Origin: Paragorgia papillata
Lineage: Eukaryota; Cnidaria; Anthozoa; Scleralcyonacea; Coralliidae
Direction of reading: 5' to 3'
DNA length: 64,000 bases
Assembly: GCA_035771165.1 (NCBI GenBank)
Contig: JAWNZC010000473.1
Span: 1,743,001-1,807,000 of the forward strand
The notes under the pieces are model-generated. The model worked only from the letters and a program-made list of their open reading frames with translations. It made no database searches and was not told the DNA's origin. Of the stretch, positions 10,637 through 20,594 are shown in pieces (the stretch's first letter is position 1; every line of letters begins with the position of its first letter). Made by a program: the position numbers and the translations under genes.

Positions 10637-13600
10637 CGACACAGCATGGAAGACCATATGGTAAACTTTATTTACCCTAGATAATACTAAAATAAGTATT
10701 TACAAACTGTATACGTTACTCAACTAACACAGTTGGTTACAGATATATGTTAGAAATGCGAGTGTTAAGAGTCTAGAAATTAAACCGTTAGGATATAGAC
10801 CCTTTTAATAAGTGCAGAGTACGTCATTTTCCACCATTGACGTCATTTTCAGCCTTTTGAATTCCATTGAAAATATACAAAAGCTAAGACAATAAACGAA
10901 ATTGAAAAGAATACAAAAGAAAAATTGAAAAGAAATTGACGTCATATGGTGAAAATGACATATTCTACAAATGTATTAAAGGGGTCTATACTATTACACA
11001 AAATTATCCATCTTTAAAACTTAAACATAATTTATGTTTACCACAGACCAATCGGAATCGATGAAACTGACGCCGTGCAACAAGCCATACAGAATAGTTT
11101 GAATAAACACGAGCAATCAGAAGAACCTGTTGAGGAGGATGATCCAGTTGCTGTGTCAAGCGAAAACTTTATGTCGTTAATTAAACAACACGCTGAAAAT
11201 AAAGTGCAGGGAGAACATCGAAGTATAGTGATCAGCCGCTTAAGCATTTGGCAAACTGCACAGCCATACTTCAAGCGCAGGGGGTTCTTAAAGGGATCTG
11301 GTATGTTGCAAGTAACCTTTGCAACTTTTGAAAGCGAGGAGGATGCTGTTGATCTTGGTGGTCCTAGACGAGAATTCTTCCATTTACTTCTAGGAGCTAT
11401 TTCAAAGGACAGTGGGTCATTAGTCAGTGAGTAAAATTATTATATATTTTTTCGCACCCTTGGTAATTGCATGGTCAGTTCTTTGATATAAGCTTGAATG
11501 ACATATTTCTTTGGGTTTCCCAATTTCTTAAAAAAGGCATAAGAATTGGGAGATTGATGGAGAAGCAATTGGATAAAAATGTGTTGCCACAAAATTTGAT
11601 GCAAACCTTGCAACTTTAAGAGTCTTAAATAAACCTTGCAACTTTAAGAGTCTTTAAGAGTACTGTTTATTGCACATAAACTTAGCAATTTGGGAAACTA
11701 TGTTTTTGCCACAGGAAGGCCAGGCTCCCCTTACACACGCGCTTCTGGACCTCCTGTGATACAACAGAATTCAGAAAACAAGTGAAAAACAAACCACTTT
11801 TGGTGACACAAAAAGTAGTTTACCAAATTCAACAATAACATATTGTCAAATAGTCTAAGGAAAAAACGGTAATTAAATTATTATCACCGGGAATATAACG
11901 TGTGTGTAAACTTAGGCGACACGAAATTGAACTGATACAGGTCACGTGCTTTAGGATATAACAGGATTTTTTTCTTGCTTAAACTGGAAAACAGCTGAGG
12001 TATAACCCAAGTAATATTAGGCATTTCACTCGATTAAACTGGATGTTCTAGGTAATTTTGGTGAAGGAAAATTTCGAGTGTAGAATATGCATGAAAATGT
12101 GTGAAAAGCACACAGACACCCAAAAAAATGATAGTTACCAGTTTCGAAAATGCAACATCAAGGCCTTCCGACTAGGAATTGAACCCGCGACCCTACGATG
12201 CTATGCAGTACTCTGACCACTGAGCTACGGAAGCCATTACCAAGAGCTTGGTCACGAGTTCTGTATATATAATGTGGTAATGCCGAGAGTAGAATTGGGT
12301 ATATTACAAGTAATATTAGAGAGACTAGAGTCAGAGCACTGCACTAGCATCGCAGGGTCGCGGGTTCAATTCCTAGCCGGAAGGCCTTGATGTTGCATTT
12401 TTCGCAACTGGTCCCGGTTTGGTCTTATAATGTATATATTCCACACTCGAAATTTCCTTCACCAAAATTACTGAGGTATAAGACCCAGTTGTTCTCCAGT
12501 TTAAGGAAATACACACTGACCGAAATATATTACGTGAGAAGAAATTTTGACAATTAGTTACTGCAGAAACTAAATTTTGCTATTTTCCAATAAATATTGA
12601 TCGTATACATTTTATTTCATATACTATACTATAGACACACCCAAGGGACATGTTGTAAGGTGTAATGTAAGAGCGTTACAAACCGACACATTCTTGACTG
12701 TTGGTACAATGTTGGCTACCATCATCATACAAGGCGGAGAGCTGCCACGCCTACTAACCGGCGCCATGTGCCAATACATTGAAGCTGGGTTTGCGAATTC
12801 CAAGCCAGAAATTGACGAGGTGTCGGACCGAAACGTCAGGAATTCACTTTACAAGGTATACAAAAATGAAATATTATGATCGTTGTATTGCTTCATTTGT
12901 TATCGTGACATCCAGTCGTTCTATGTAGTTCTCTCAGGCCGATAGCGATCAGATGAACCCATAACTGATAAACCCCACTGTGATATTACTATTTAATCTA
13001 GCTTCACTAAGCAGTTCATTATCAAAGAGGAAAACGAGAACTTCGTTTTGTTGTGTCGCAGAACTATACTTAACTACAGTATGTTAAAATAATTAAATGT
13101 ATTAAAGTATTTCAATATGTATTAAACTAGATTTAAAAAGGCATTCATAATTCATGAGGAAAACACAAAGAAAAATCATAACCGTATCCTGATTTACATA
13201 AATTTAGCTTTGATTTTCTCGCCTTAGACAACGTTATTTTTCAAAATTACCACGCCAACGAACTTACCAAATGGTGATCGTTTTTAAAGCCATTCAAAAC
13301 ACTCGCAGAACGTGTTTTAAATATTACATAAAGATAAATTTACGCTTGAAAGACATGTGTCGTGCAAATCCGCGCACGATGGAAATAATGTAATTGTGTA
13401 TGTAAAGACGCACACATACTGTATCATCTTCACTCAAGACGCTTCACGCGACGCAAGTCTAGTTCAAAGCGTAAACTGAGCTTAAAAGCAAATCGTTGAA
13501 TATGACATGGCCGATAGAAATACATACGCACATTGACGTATAGTTATCATATTATCTTTAGTTATGTTTTAATATAATCATTCCGGGTATTTTTTGGAAC

Positions 13601-14566
13601 TTATTAGCGTTGTCAAATCTATTATATTTTAAAGTATTCATTGTATTTTTTTTACAGTTGAAAGAGGCCACAACGCAAGATGATATAAATGCATTTATGG
13701 CCGATAGTGATTGGAGATACGATATTGATGGTCTATCTGCAACTGTATCACTAGAGAGAAAACAAACTTTCATCGAAGAAGTGACAAAATACTTCGTTAT
13801 CATAAAGTGCCAATCAATGTTGCAGCAATTACTTGATGGTTTAAAGTATTATGATGTAAGGAAAATGCATGTGTGTTAGTAGAGTCAATTTTATGAAGAG
13901 CACCATTTGTTACCTTGACGATTAATCTTAGTTTGTTTTTTCTAAATTGCTTTTAGATGTTAGATTTCATCCGGGCTAAATAAAGGAATGGCCGAACATC
14001 TCTTCAAGTATGTCCCAGATAACAAACTGGATACCAAACAAGTAATAAAAATTCTTAAACCAGATTTCGCACCAGAGGGACACAATCGCAGACAGGCACA
14101 AGAAATTGTGATGGCTAAATTCATTGCTTTCTTGAAGTCTACTGAAGGTACAGTGACTCCACTTTGAAGTACAGTAACTGCATGTGTAAATCAGTACATG
14201 TGGCCCGATAGTGCAACTGACTTAAGATGCTATTTTTTCTGTTTATTCTGATTGCAGATGGAACACTGATGCAAGAATTAGAAGATGATGGTATACAACT
14301 CACTGAAAAAGAAAATAATTTTATCCCTCTTGTGACCCCAAGCCATATTCTTATGTTTGCCACTGGGGCTACAGATGTTCCTTCAGTCGGTTTTGAACCC
14401 AAAACCCACAATTTCCTTTGTCCACGATGATGCCAAAAATATACCGTGTGCCCAGACCTGCTCAAATATGTTGTACCTGTATGTCAATAAGAATACAGTG
14501 GAAGGAAATATTGGACATTATTTGCTGACAGCTCTGATGAATGGAGGTGTCTTTAGCAAACTGTAA
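9708..14566 (+). CDS. HECT-domain E3 ubiquitin ligase with N-terminal zinc ribbon (6 exons, one frameshift)
   Basis: HECT ligases take ubiquitin on a cysteine thioester and pass it to a substrate lysine. I model exons 9708-10570, 11047-11426, 12635-12855, 13658-13855, 13964-14147 and 14258-14566; all junctions are GT-AG and phases agree, giving about 717 residues. Residues 3-20 form a zinc ribbon (C3, C6, C17, C20), then a Ser/Thr-rich stretch, a basic KRKKVR patch, a conserved module (RGKTFPVKVLKN...SRITLFLC), an acidic stretch, and the HECT domain from exon 2 (EDAVDLGGPRREFF) to the end. The catalytic cysteine sits in PCAQTCSNML (codon 14459-14461). Exon 6 has one extra base near the AAAA run at 14401, which breaks the frame before the cysteine. 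It resembles G2/M-phase-specific E3 ligases by domain pattern. It lies tail-to-tail with the transposase, so it is element cargo. Exon 1 start is the only ATG that gives the zinc ribbon. Confidence 0.85.
10571..11046 (+). other. HECT gene intron 1
   Basis: Donor CT|GTAAGT at 10571, acceptor CCACAG ending 11046, phase 2 on both sides. It contains a (CAA)n tract (10598-10637) and a 197-bp MITE (10794-10990). Confidence 0.75.
10794..10990. mobile_element. MITE in intron 1 of the HECT gene
   Basis: TATAGACCCTTTTAATA at the left is mirrored by TATTAAAGGGGTCTATA at the right; arms of about 53 bp also share TGACGTCA and GTCATTTTC motifs. With TA taken as the duplicated target it fits a Tc1/mariner-type MITE. 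No coding capacity. Confidence 0.65.
12163..12234 (-). repeat. tRNA-derived SINE / tRNA pseudogene
   Basis: On the minus strand it reads CTTCCGTAGCTCAGTGGTCA with an A box and GGGTTCAATTCC as B box, ending CGGAAGG, so the outer six base pairs of an acceptor stem can form. The anticodon stem is poor. It pairs with the inverted copy at 12321-12386, so it is most likely a SINE head and not a working tRNA gene. Confidence 0.6.
12321..12386 (+). repeat. tRNA-derived SINE, inverted partner
   Basis: Contains GTCAGAGCACTGCACTAGCA and GGTCGCGGGTTCAATTCC, then CCGGAAGGCCTTGATGTTGC. A 4-5 bp anticodon stem (CTGC/GCAG) around an AGC-like anticodon is possible, but the A box is degraded. It is the mirror image of 12163-12234 across about 90 bp. 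Confidence 0.6.
12856..13657 (+). other. HECT gene intron 3
   Basis: Donor GTATAC at 12856, acceptor TTTTTTTTACAG ending 13657, phase 0. No repeat or gene recognised inside. Confidence 0.7.
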
Positions 14567-14589
14567 GCTAGACCATATATATATATATA

Positions 14590-14925
14590 TTATATGCATG
14601 ATAAAATTACTACATTCTGATTGGTCGAGAGTACAATTATTTTATTAATTGTACTGCAGTACAATTAATAAGAATAGAGAAGGCCCTGGGAACGATGTTG
14701 ACAATAAAATTTAAAATGGCGGCCAATTTCTGCACTGGAAAGTTTTCACATTTCCAACGACTTGTGGTACACTATGAACTAAAAATTCCATGTAAATATT
14801 TTGAAATGAGTACAGAGAACACCCAGAGTGAAAATGTTTCTTGTCAAGTAATGAAACAAGATGTTTTTAAAGGCTGTGAGTGAGTACGAAGCGTACGTGT
14901 TGTAATTTTGTCATGCATATTATAA
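14590..14925. mobile_element. Palindromic MITE between the two convergent genes
   Basis: TATGCATGATAAAATTACTA (from about 14593) is repeated inverted as TAATTTTGTCATGCATA near 14900-14922. Inside lies the dyad ATTGTACTGCAGTACAAT. The ORF across 14695-14883 is not conserved in appearance and is not called. Just downstream, 14930-15010 is a second AT-rich dyad (ATATTTGAAAATTATT / AAAATTTTCAAATATC). Confidence 0.55.
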
Positions 14926-15048
14926 TGAGTGATATTTGAAAATTATTGAAAATTATGCCAAATATGCCAATTATTTGCCAATTCTGGCAAAATTTTCAAA
15001 TATCACTTGTAATGTAAATCCTTAATTGTACTCCCTATCATATGATTA

Positions 15049-15051
<3 letters not shown>

Positions 15052-15096
<45 letters not shown>
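15052..15096. repeat. (TA)n microsatellite
   Basis: About 22 TA units. Shorter TA tracts occur at 14577-14592 and 15278-15298, framing the neighbouring palindrome. Confidence 0.95.
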
Positions 15097-15099
<3 letters not shown>

Positions 15100-15145
15100 T
15101 CAAGAGCCAGCATTCAGCAAATTGTTCCAAATACAGCATATAAAT

Positions 15146-15270
15146 TTTCAAGAGGAACTTTATTTAATCTTCAATTTTACAACGTTTCGGGGTCTAGCCC
15201 CTAGGACCTGAAGAAGGGCTAGACCCCGAAACGTTGTAATATTGAAGATTAAATAAAGTTCCTCTTGAAA
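15146..15270. repeat. Long palindrome with hammerhead-like core
   Basis: The arms TTTCAAGAGGAACTTTATTT...ACAACGTTTCGGGGTCTAG and their reverse complement are almost perfect; the loop is about 12 nt around CCTAGGACCTGA. The right half reads CTGAAGA, a GGG/CCC stem, then CGAAACG, as in the conserved core of hammerhead ribozymes of Penelope-like elements. It may be two terminal fragments head to head. Ribozyme activity is only an inference from the core motifs. Confidence 0.6.
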
Positions 15271-15273
15271 CTT

Positions 15274-15304
<31 letters not shown>

Positions 15305-15675
15305 ATGGAGCTTTTTTCATCATACAACAGATCTTTAGGCATACTACTTTATCTGTATTGTATAATACAAAAGCTTCTTTCAACAGCAGTTTAACAAAAT
15401 ACATATTGGTTTTATTCAGAATTTTTTTCAACAAGCTTATATATATAATAGTTGACTCAAAGACGCAAGCTCTACTTTCATCAACTATTCACTCATAGAA
15501 ATTTCGAGCTCATAGTCTATTCTAATTGTTAAATACATTAAATTATATATTACTATCACATCAAGAGCAACATTCATATCGAAGTTGGATCCTTCTACCA
15601 CAAGTTTCATTGTTTTGGTCTGCCTCTATTCCATTCTACATGTATATAGTTATAATATTGCTTAATATCCATTAC

Positions 15676-15690
15676 TACGGTGGCCCGTAA
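15676..15690 (+). repeat. Stray copy of the transposon terminal motif
   Basis: TACGGTGGCCCGTAA is identical to the first 14 bases of the IS3EU-like element plus one. The following bases (TATTTTGTATAAG) do not continue the 22-bp repeat pattern, and I find no matching inverted partner nearby. Confidence 0.6.
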
Positions 15691-15699
15691 TATTTTGTA

Positions 15700-16270
15700 T
15701 AAGAATATATAAGAATATAAGAACCTATCCCAGGCTGATTCGGTTAAAATGTAGGTTCTTGTTAGCGGGTTTTTACTGTACCCAACAGTGGCTTTATGCA
15801 TAAAACTCAGAGTAGTAACATTAATATCATAAGAAATCATTTGTATATGTACAGTATATATATATGTACACTCATACTGTGCTTATGCACTAACCACTGT
15901 GCTACCAACACCCCCAGTATATTTTGTGGAAAGGAAAGCTGAGGATGTTGGTTACTAGGGAGCACATTGGTTAGCACACATGCTTTTCACCTCTGCAACC
16001 CAATTTCTGCTCGATGATGTTACAACATTAAAATTAAAGCTAATTTTTGCTTAGGAGATTGCTTCCAGTTTCATTTTACCAAATACGCAGTCAGGTTTCC
16101 TATGGGTACTTCGGTTTCTTTCAGTAGCAACACTAGACCAATAAGGGATAGCCCTTACCTATTGGACTCCCAAGGAAAACAGTTTAATTATAACTGATAG
16201 GGTTATCCAGTATAATTAAAAGTAAATGCTGTGTTAGCAGTTACATCACAAATCACAATGAAGATATAAC
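15700..16270. other. Intergenic part of the IS3EU-like element
   Basis: Non-coding stretch downstream of the transposase stop. Only AT-rich sequence and short dyads are visible; it must contain the 3' untranslated region of the minus-strand transposase transcript. Confidence 0.4.
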
Positions 16271-17550
16271 TCAACCCTGAGCAATTTCACTAAGAGTGTG
16301 ATACATAGCAAGAGCTTGTCTCCAATTTGTAGGTTGCAACAGACCAAGCTCTTCTTTAACTGTTTGAAAATATTCTTGGATAATACTTTCTTCTTCATAG
16401 CCATGACAATATTGAGACATATCTTGAAATTGAACTTGAGTGACAATTTTAATATGATCTAGTGCACCTGTGCATTCAGGAAGGAAGTACAGTTCATCAG
16501 GTCTTCCAGCAACAGTGTTAAATCTTGATTTCCTAATATAATGAGAGTTCCAGTGTTGCTTTACAAAATTTAAATCTTGTTGCAATAGCTTGGAAAAACA
16601 ATACCAAAGACATTCCTTTTGCATATCATTTGCAGTATTCAAGTGTCCTTCTTCAACTAAGTCTTTAAAGAAATTTATCCACCAGTTGGAGCGGTTCTTT
16701 CGTAGAAATGACCACCAACACTCTATGCGTTGATTAGCAGGTGATGATCCATATCGATGTGCCTTGACTCCAGCAAAACTGTCTTCACCACCACTTCTAA
16801 AATAAGCCTGTATAGCAGCCATAATGACATTTTCAGTACCATTATCTGTTCTCAATAATGTTGGACATCCACCATACTTTTCAACTGCATCGAGAAAGTG
16901 TTGACCTGTGACATTGGGATCATTATTTGTCTTGCATACTTTCAACCATAAGACCTTCCGACTATAGCCATCAATACAACCATGTATTGGAAAGCCATAT
17001 GGCTTCAGCTTATCATAACCATCTACATGCCATGAATGATTGGGCCCTGGTGTGTGATAACTTCTTCGCCGGAGGCGTCTTGCTCTTCTTCCCTGTACAC
17101 CTTCAGGATCTAATTCATTTATAAGCGTTCGGACGGTTTCTCTAGGACTTGCTTCCCCTCCATTTGCAAGGTGTGCCAAACAGCTCGATAACCACCTGAG
17201 CAGCCAGGACCATCAAGCTCTTCTTGAACACGATGACGAATGGCATTTACGTCGTAGTTGTTGTTCCTTCTTCGGAGACCAATTATTCGAAGCTTGGTAT
17301 TAAGTGTCCGTAAGGAAATCTCAATACCGTGATATTTAGAGAGAAACAGTAGAATTTTCTGATAGGCAAAGCCCTGTTTGAAATAACGTGTTATCAATTC
17401 GTCACAGGTTTCACCCTCAGCAATTAGCTCTTCATCGACGTTGCCATGTAAAACTTCTTGATCGTTTCTCAACTCCGGTAACTCACGTCCGCAAAATGGG
17501 CAATATTTGAAAGCAACTTGCACAGTTTCACCACAAAAAGGACAAAACAT
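16271..17550 (-). CDS. IS3/integrase-like DDE transposase with N-terminal zinc ribbon (one frameshift)
   Basis: Cuts and joins the element ends. The ATG at 17548-17550 opens a frame starting with a zinc ribbon (C3, C6, C17, C20), followed by a helix-turn-helix region (ITRYFKQGFAYQKILLFL...ISLRTLNTKL) typical of transposase DNA binding. The catalytic core shows WHVDGYDKL, then CIDGYSRKVLWLKV, LRTDNGTEN and, 40 residues after that Asp, NQRIECWWSFLRK, so D, D and E are all present. The frame shifts by one base (net loss) at a CCCC run (17155-17158) between the HTH region and the core; total length would be about 426 residues. No intron is seen. It converges on the HECT gene; its promoter lies within 130 bp of the right inverted repeat. 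Integrase-like core and 6-bp duplication argue for IS3EU; a Ginger-type element is less likely because the duplication length and zinc ribbon differ. Confidence 0.88.
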
Positions 17551-17677
17551 TCATGTACTGAGTTCTACTTAACTTACCTCTAACTACAACGACTATAAAA
17601 TCAAATGAATCCAGTTCAGTCTTTCAGTGATTTCACTTCCAACTGTCGCGATCTTATCAATGCTGTATTGTTACGTA

Positions 17678-18045
17678 TTGTCCTACCCAAACCCCATTTT
17701 TTAAACACCGAGAACTTTTTGTTGTGCATCTCGTTTAATTTTTGTTGTGCACTGGGTTAAACTTTGTTGTGCATTGCTGTAAATTTTGTTCTGCATTCAG
17801 TGCATCGTCGAACATTTTGTCGTGCATTGGGGATAATTTTGTCGTGCATTGGGGAAAATTTTGTCGTGCATTGGGGAAAATTTTGTCGTGCATTGTGGAA
17901 AATTTTGTCGTGCATTGGGGAAAATTTTGTCGTGCATTAGGGGTTAATTTTGTCGTTGTGCATTACGCTTTATTTTGTTGTGCATTCGAACTTTTGTTTG
18001 TGCACTGATATTTTGTTTTGTGCATTGCACTTACGGGCCACCGTA
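17678..18045 (-). repeat. Right terminal inverted repeat (368 bp, 22-bp units)
   Basis: Reverse complement of the left end with about 14 units of the same 22-bp motif; the outermost 80 bp differ from the left end at only a few positions. It is followed by the second GATTAT. The transposase start codon lies only 127 bp inside this repeat, so its promoter must be in or next to it. Confidence 0.92.
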
Positions 18046-19611
18046 GATTATGGCGTTGGTGCGGTGTTGTCGCAACTTGATGCGTTAGGAAATGAGAAAG
18101 TTATTGCTTATTCGTCAAAAGCGCTTTCACCTCGCGAGCGGAACTACTCAACAACTGAAAAAGAAGCGTTTGCCGTAGTCTTTGGCACAGCCCATTTTCG
18201 CGTCTATTTATTAGGTCGCCATTTCCAACTACTTACTGACCATAATGCCTTACGCTGGCTGCACACTATGGAAGCTAAGGGTCGTTTAGCGCGATGGATT
18301 ATGGATTTACAGGAGTTTGATTTTTCAGTCGTCCACCGTGCTGGCCGCCTTCATAATAATGCAGATGCGCTCTCTCGCCTTGTACAAACTAATTCATCAG
18401 AACCTCAACCCACCACAAGCATAAAGGATGCACAGCAACCAGCGTTTGTCTCAACAATACGTGTTAAATTATCTGGTGGACGCACAGCGATTGTTAAGTT
18501 AGAAAGCAGTAAGCCACTTATAGTTGATATAGACGGCACTTTAGTCCATATTCATGATCACAATAGTGGCGCTGTTTCTCCTTCACCTCCGGAGGTGAAA
18601 GAGGTCAATACAATTACATTAAACCCAACCATGAATCTTAGGGATAGTCAACGCACTGACCCACATCTCGCATCCATAATTGACATGAAAACACGCAAAT
18701 TGCCTAAACCAAATTTGACACAAACTCAGGATCTTGCATTAAAGAGTTGGCTTAGGCACTATGACAAATATTTCCTTCATGATGAAATATTGTACAGAGG
18801 GCTTGGTAACAGTAACAAATCACATCCACAACATGTTATGTTAATACCCTCTGGCTTACAAGCCAACATCCTCCAAACACTGCATGATGGGCCACTAGGG
18901 GGTCATCTAGGTATCACTCGTACCGAAGAACGAGTGAGGAAACGATTTTATTGGCCTGGCATTCGAAAGACAGTAACCAAGCATATTCAGTTGTGCAAAG
19001 TTTGCAATCAAAAGAACTCTCCAATTAACAGAAACACAGCCCCATTAGGTCACATTTCAGTTAGTCAACCTTTTACTTTCTGGGCAATGGATTACATGGG
19101 ACCATTGCCAGAAACAGGTCGTAGGAACAAACACATTCTAGTTGTTGTTGATCATTTCACCAAGTGGTGTGAAGCATTTGCAACACCAGATCAAAAAGCC
19201 AGCACAGTTGCGCCACTTTTAGTAAGCCGCATTTTCTCTCGGTTTGGCCCTCCAGCAGTACTGCATTCAGACCAAGGTCGAAATTTTGAAAGCACCCTAT
19301 TGCACGAAATATGTAATTTTATGGGTATTACGAAAACGCGCACAATAAGCTATCATCCTCAGTGTGACGGACAGACAGAGCGGCAAAACCGAACAATTCA
19401 GGCTATGCTTTCAGCTTTTGCTTCAAATAGAAGAGATGATTGGGACTTGTGGCTGGATTCAGTAACGTTTGCTGACAATACTAGTAGACATGACGCATTA
19501 GGCGTTTCACCATATGAGGTAGTTTTTGGTCAATTACCTAGGTTGCCAGATGAATTGGAATTAGGAATGCCCGAGAACATAAAGGAGGAGGATAGTGTAA
19601 CAGATATCTGA
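18046..19611 (+). pseudogene. Gypsy 1 pol, part 2: RNase H and integrase
   Basis: Continues the polyprotein after the insertion, starting with the duplicated GATTAT. RNase H motifs GVGAVLSQ, STTEKEAFAVV and LLTDHNALRWL are present. Integrase has an HHCC zinc-binding region ending CKVCNQ, then the DDE core: WAMDYMG, HSDQGRNFES and QTERQNR. The frame is open to a stop at 19609-19611, just inside the 3' LTR. The usual C-terminal GPY/F region is not seen, so the gene is either naturally short or deleted up to the polypurine tract. An upstream extension of the open frame into the transposon end (from 17950) is spurious. Confidence 0.92.
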
Positions 19612-19841
19612 TAATGGATATAAGAATGTGTAAGTAAATAAACAAGATAAGTCAGTAAATCATAATTAGCCGCGTATGCTTCATGGGCAAGCTGCATCCG
19701 TGATAATGTAAATATAGCTATCTAAATAAAAAGGAAGGACAACGCCCTAGAGATAGAGATTATAAATATGGAATGTAAAAGGATATAAAGTTAAGTTGGA
19801 TCTAGACCACGTTGCGTGTTGTGGTGGCTCGGTTCGTTACA
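19596..19841 (+). repeat. 3' LTR of gypsy element 1
   Basis: 246 bp, TGTAAC...GTTACA, preceded by the polypurine tract. It differs from the 5' LTR at a few positions, for example near 19818-19830, so the insertion is not brand new. The downstream base is already family A repeat (TATACAGGAACAGG). Confidence 0.9.
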
Positions 19842-20594
19842 TATACAGGAACAGGCGATCCACCAAGACGGGAGCGGTCTTATAGGTAGAGCAGCCCCAG
19901 GCAAGCCTAAACTCCCAACTAACTTGTAGCAATGTTGCCGAGAATTACCCTCTCCTAACAGAACTACTGTCACACATAAAGTGGAGAAGTAACTTACCAA
20001 ATGATAATCAATGGTTCCGAAATTACCTTACCGACCTGGAGCTAAGAAAGCCACCAGGGGCCAACCAACAGAGAAAAGGCGAACGCTGCAATTGAACGAG
20101 CAACATCCAGGTGACCATCAATGAATGGAACCTGTACGCAAAGCCAGAAGCAAAGGCCCACGTCTGCAACAAAGAAAAGCAACAAACGGGCCCTTTCCAG
20201 AGCAGGTATAGACAGGTACATAGCCAACAACGCCACTAAGCAAAGGCCGGGCAAGCTGGTACTGTTAAGCACAAGCTACTACACATTACAGCACAAAACA
20301 GCACACTACGGCACATTTTCTCAGAGTAGCCAAGAACACACCCTACAAATTAAGTTATCACCCAGAGTAGCCGGGAAACAGACCCGATGTACGGGTGCAG
20401 CAACACAAACTACCAACAGCTATACACATGCTACCACTACACATAATTACAGCACACTACTGCACATTTTCTTGGAGTAGCCAAGAACACACCCTACATA
20501 ACTTATCACCCGGAGTAGCCGGGGAACAGACCAGATGTACTGGCGCGAAACACACAAGCGAACTGTGAGGACCCGGGGACCCCCCACACGACTG

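Larger units (their letters stand above)
11427..12634 (+). other. HECT gene intron 2 with inverted tRNA-derived repeats
   Basis: Donor GTGAGT at 11427, acceptor ACTATAG ending 12634, phase 1. The right half (about 12040-12500) is a large imperfect inverted repeat whose arms each carry a tRNA-like segment. The left half (11427-12000) has no recognisable feature. Confidence 0.7.
8147..18045. mobile_element. IS3EU-like DNA transposon carrying HECT ligase and DDE transposase
   Basis: Seen: 9,899 bp bounded by TACGGTGGCCCGTA / TACGGGCCACCGTA, long inverted repeats (8147-8624, 17678-18045) and a perfect 6-bp target duplication. Two convergent genes: a HECT-type E3 ligase (9708-14566, +) and an IS3/retroviral-integrase-like DDE transposase (17550-16271, -). 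Known (from memory): the eukaryotic IS3EU superfamily has IS3-like transposases and 6-bp duplications. Inferred: this is a recently autonomous member, now damaged by one frameshift in each gene. It holds further insertions in the HECT introns and between the genes (MITEs, inverted SINEs, a ribozyme-like palindrome). Confidence 0.88.
5040..19841 (+). mobile_element. Ty3/gypsy LTR retrotransposon, split by a DNA transposon
   Basis: The element consists of a 5' LTR (5040-5286), primer-binding region, decayed gag (5330-6172), pol interrupted at 8146/18046, a polypurine tract AAAGGAGGAGGA (19581-19592) and a 3' LTR (19596-19841). Without the 9.9-kb insertion it is about 4.9 kb. Domain order protease-RT-RNase H-integrase places it in Ty3/gypsy. 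The integrase is followed almost at once by the polypurine tract, so its C-terminal region is short or deleted. No target duplication is seen: the left flank is the (ATCA)n tract and the right flank is TATAC of family A. Confidence 0.95.

Noticed and set aside
12163..12234. Functional tRNA-Ala gene
   Set aside because: Anticodon stem is weak and an inverted partner with extended homology shows that it is a SINE head.
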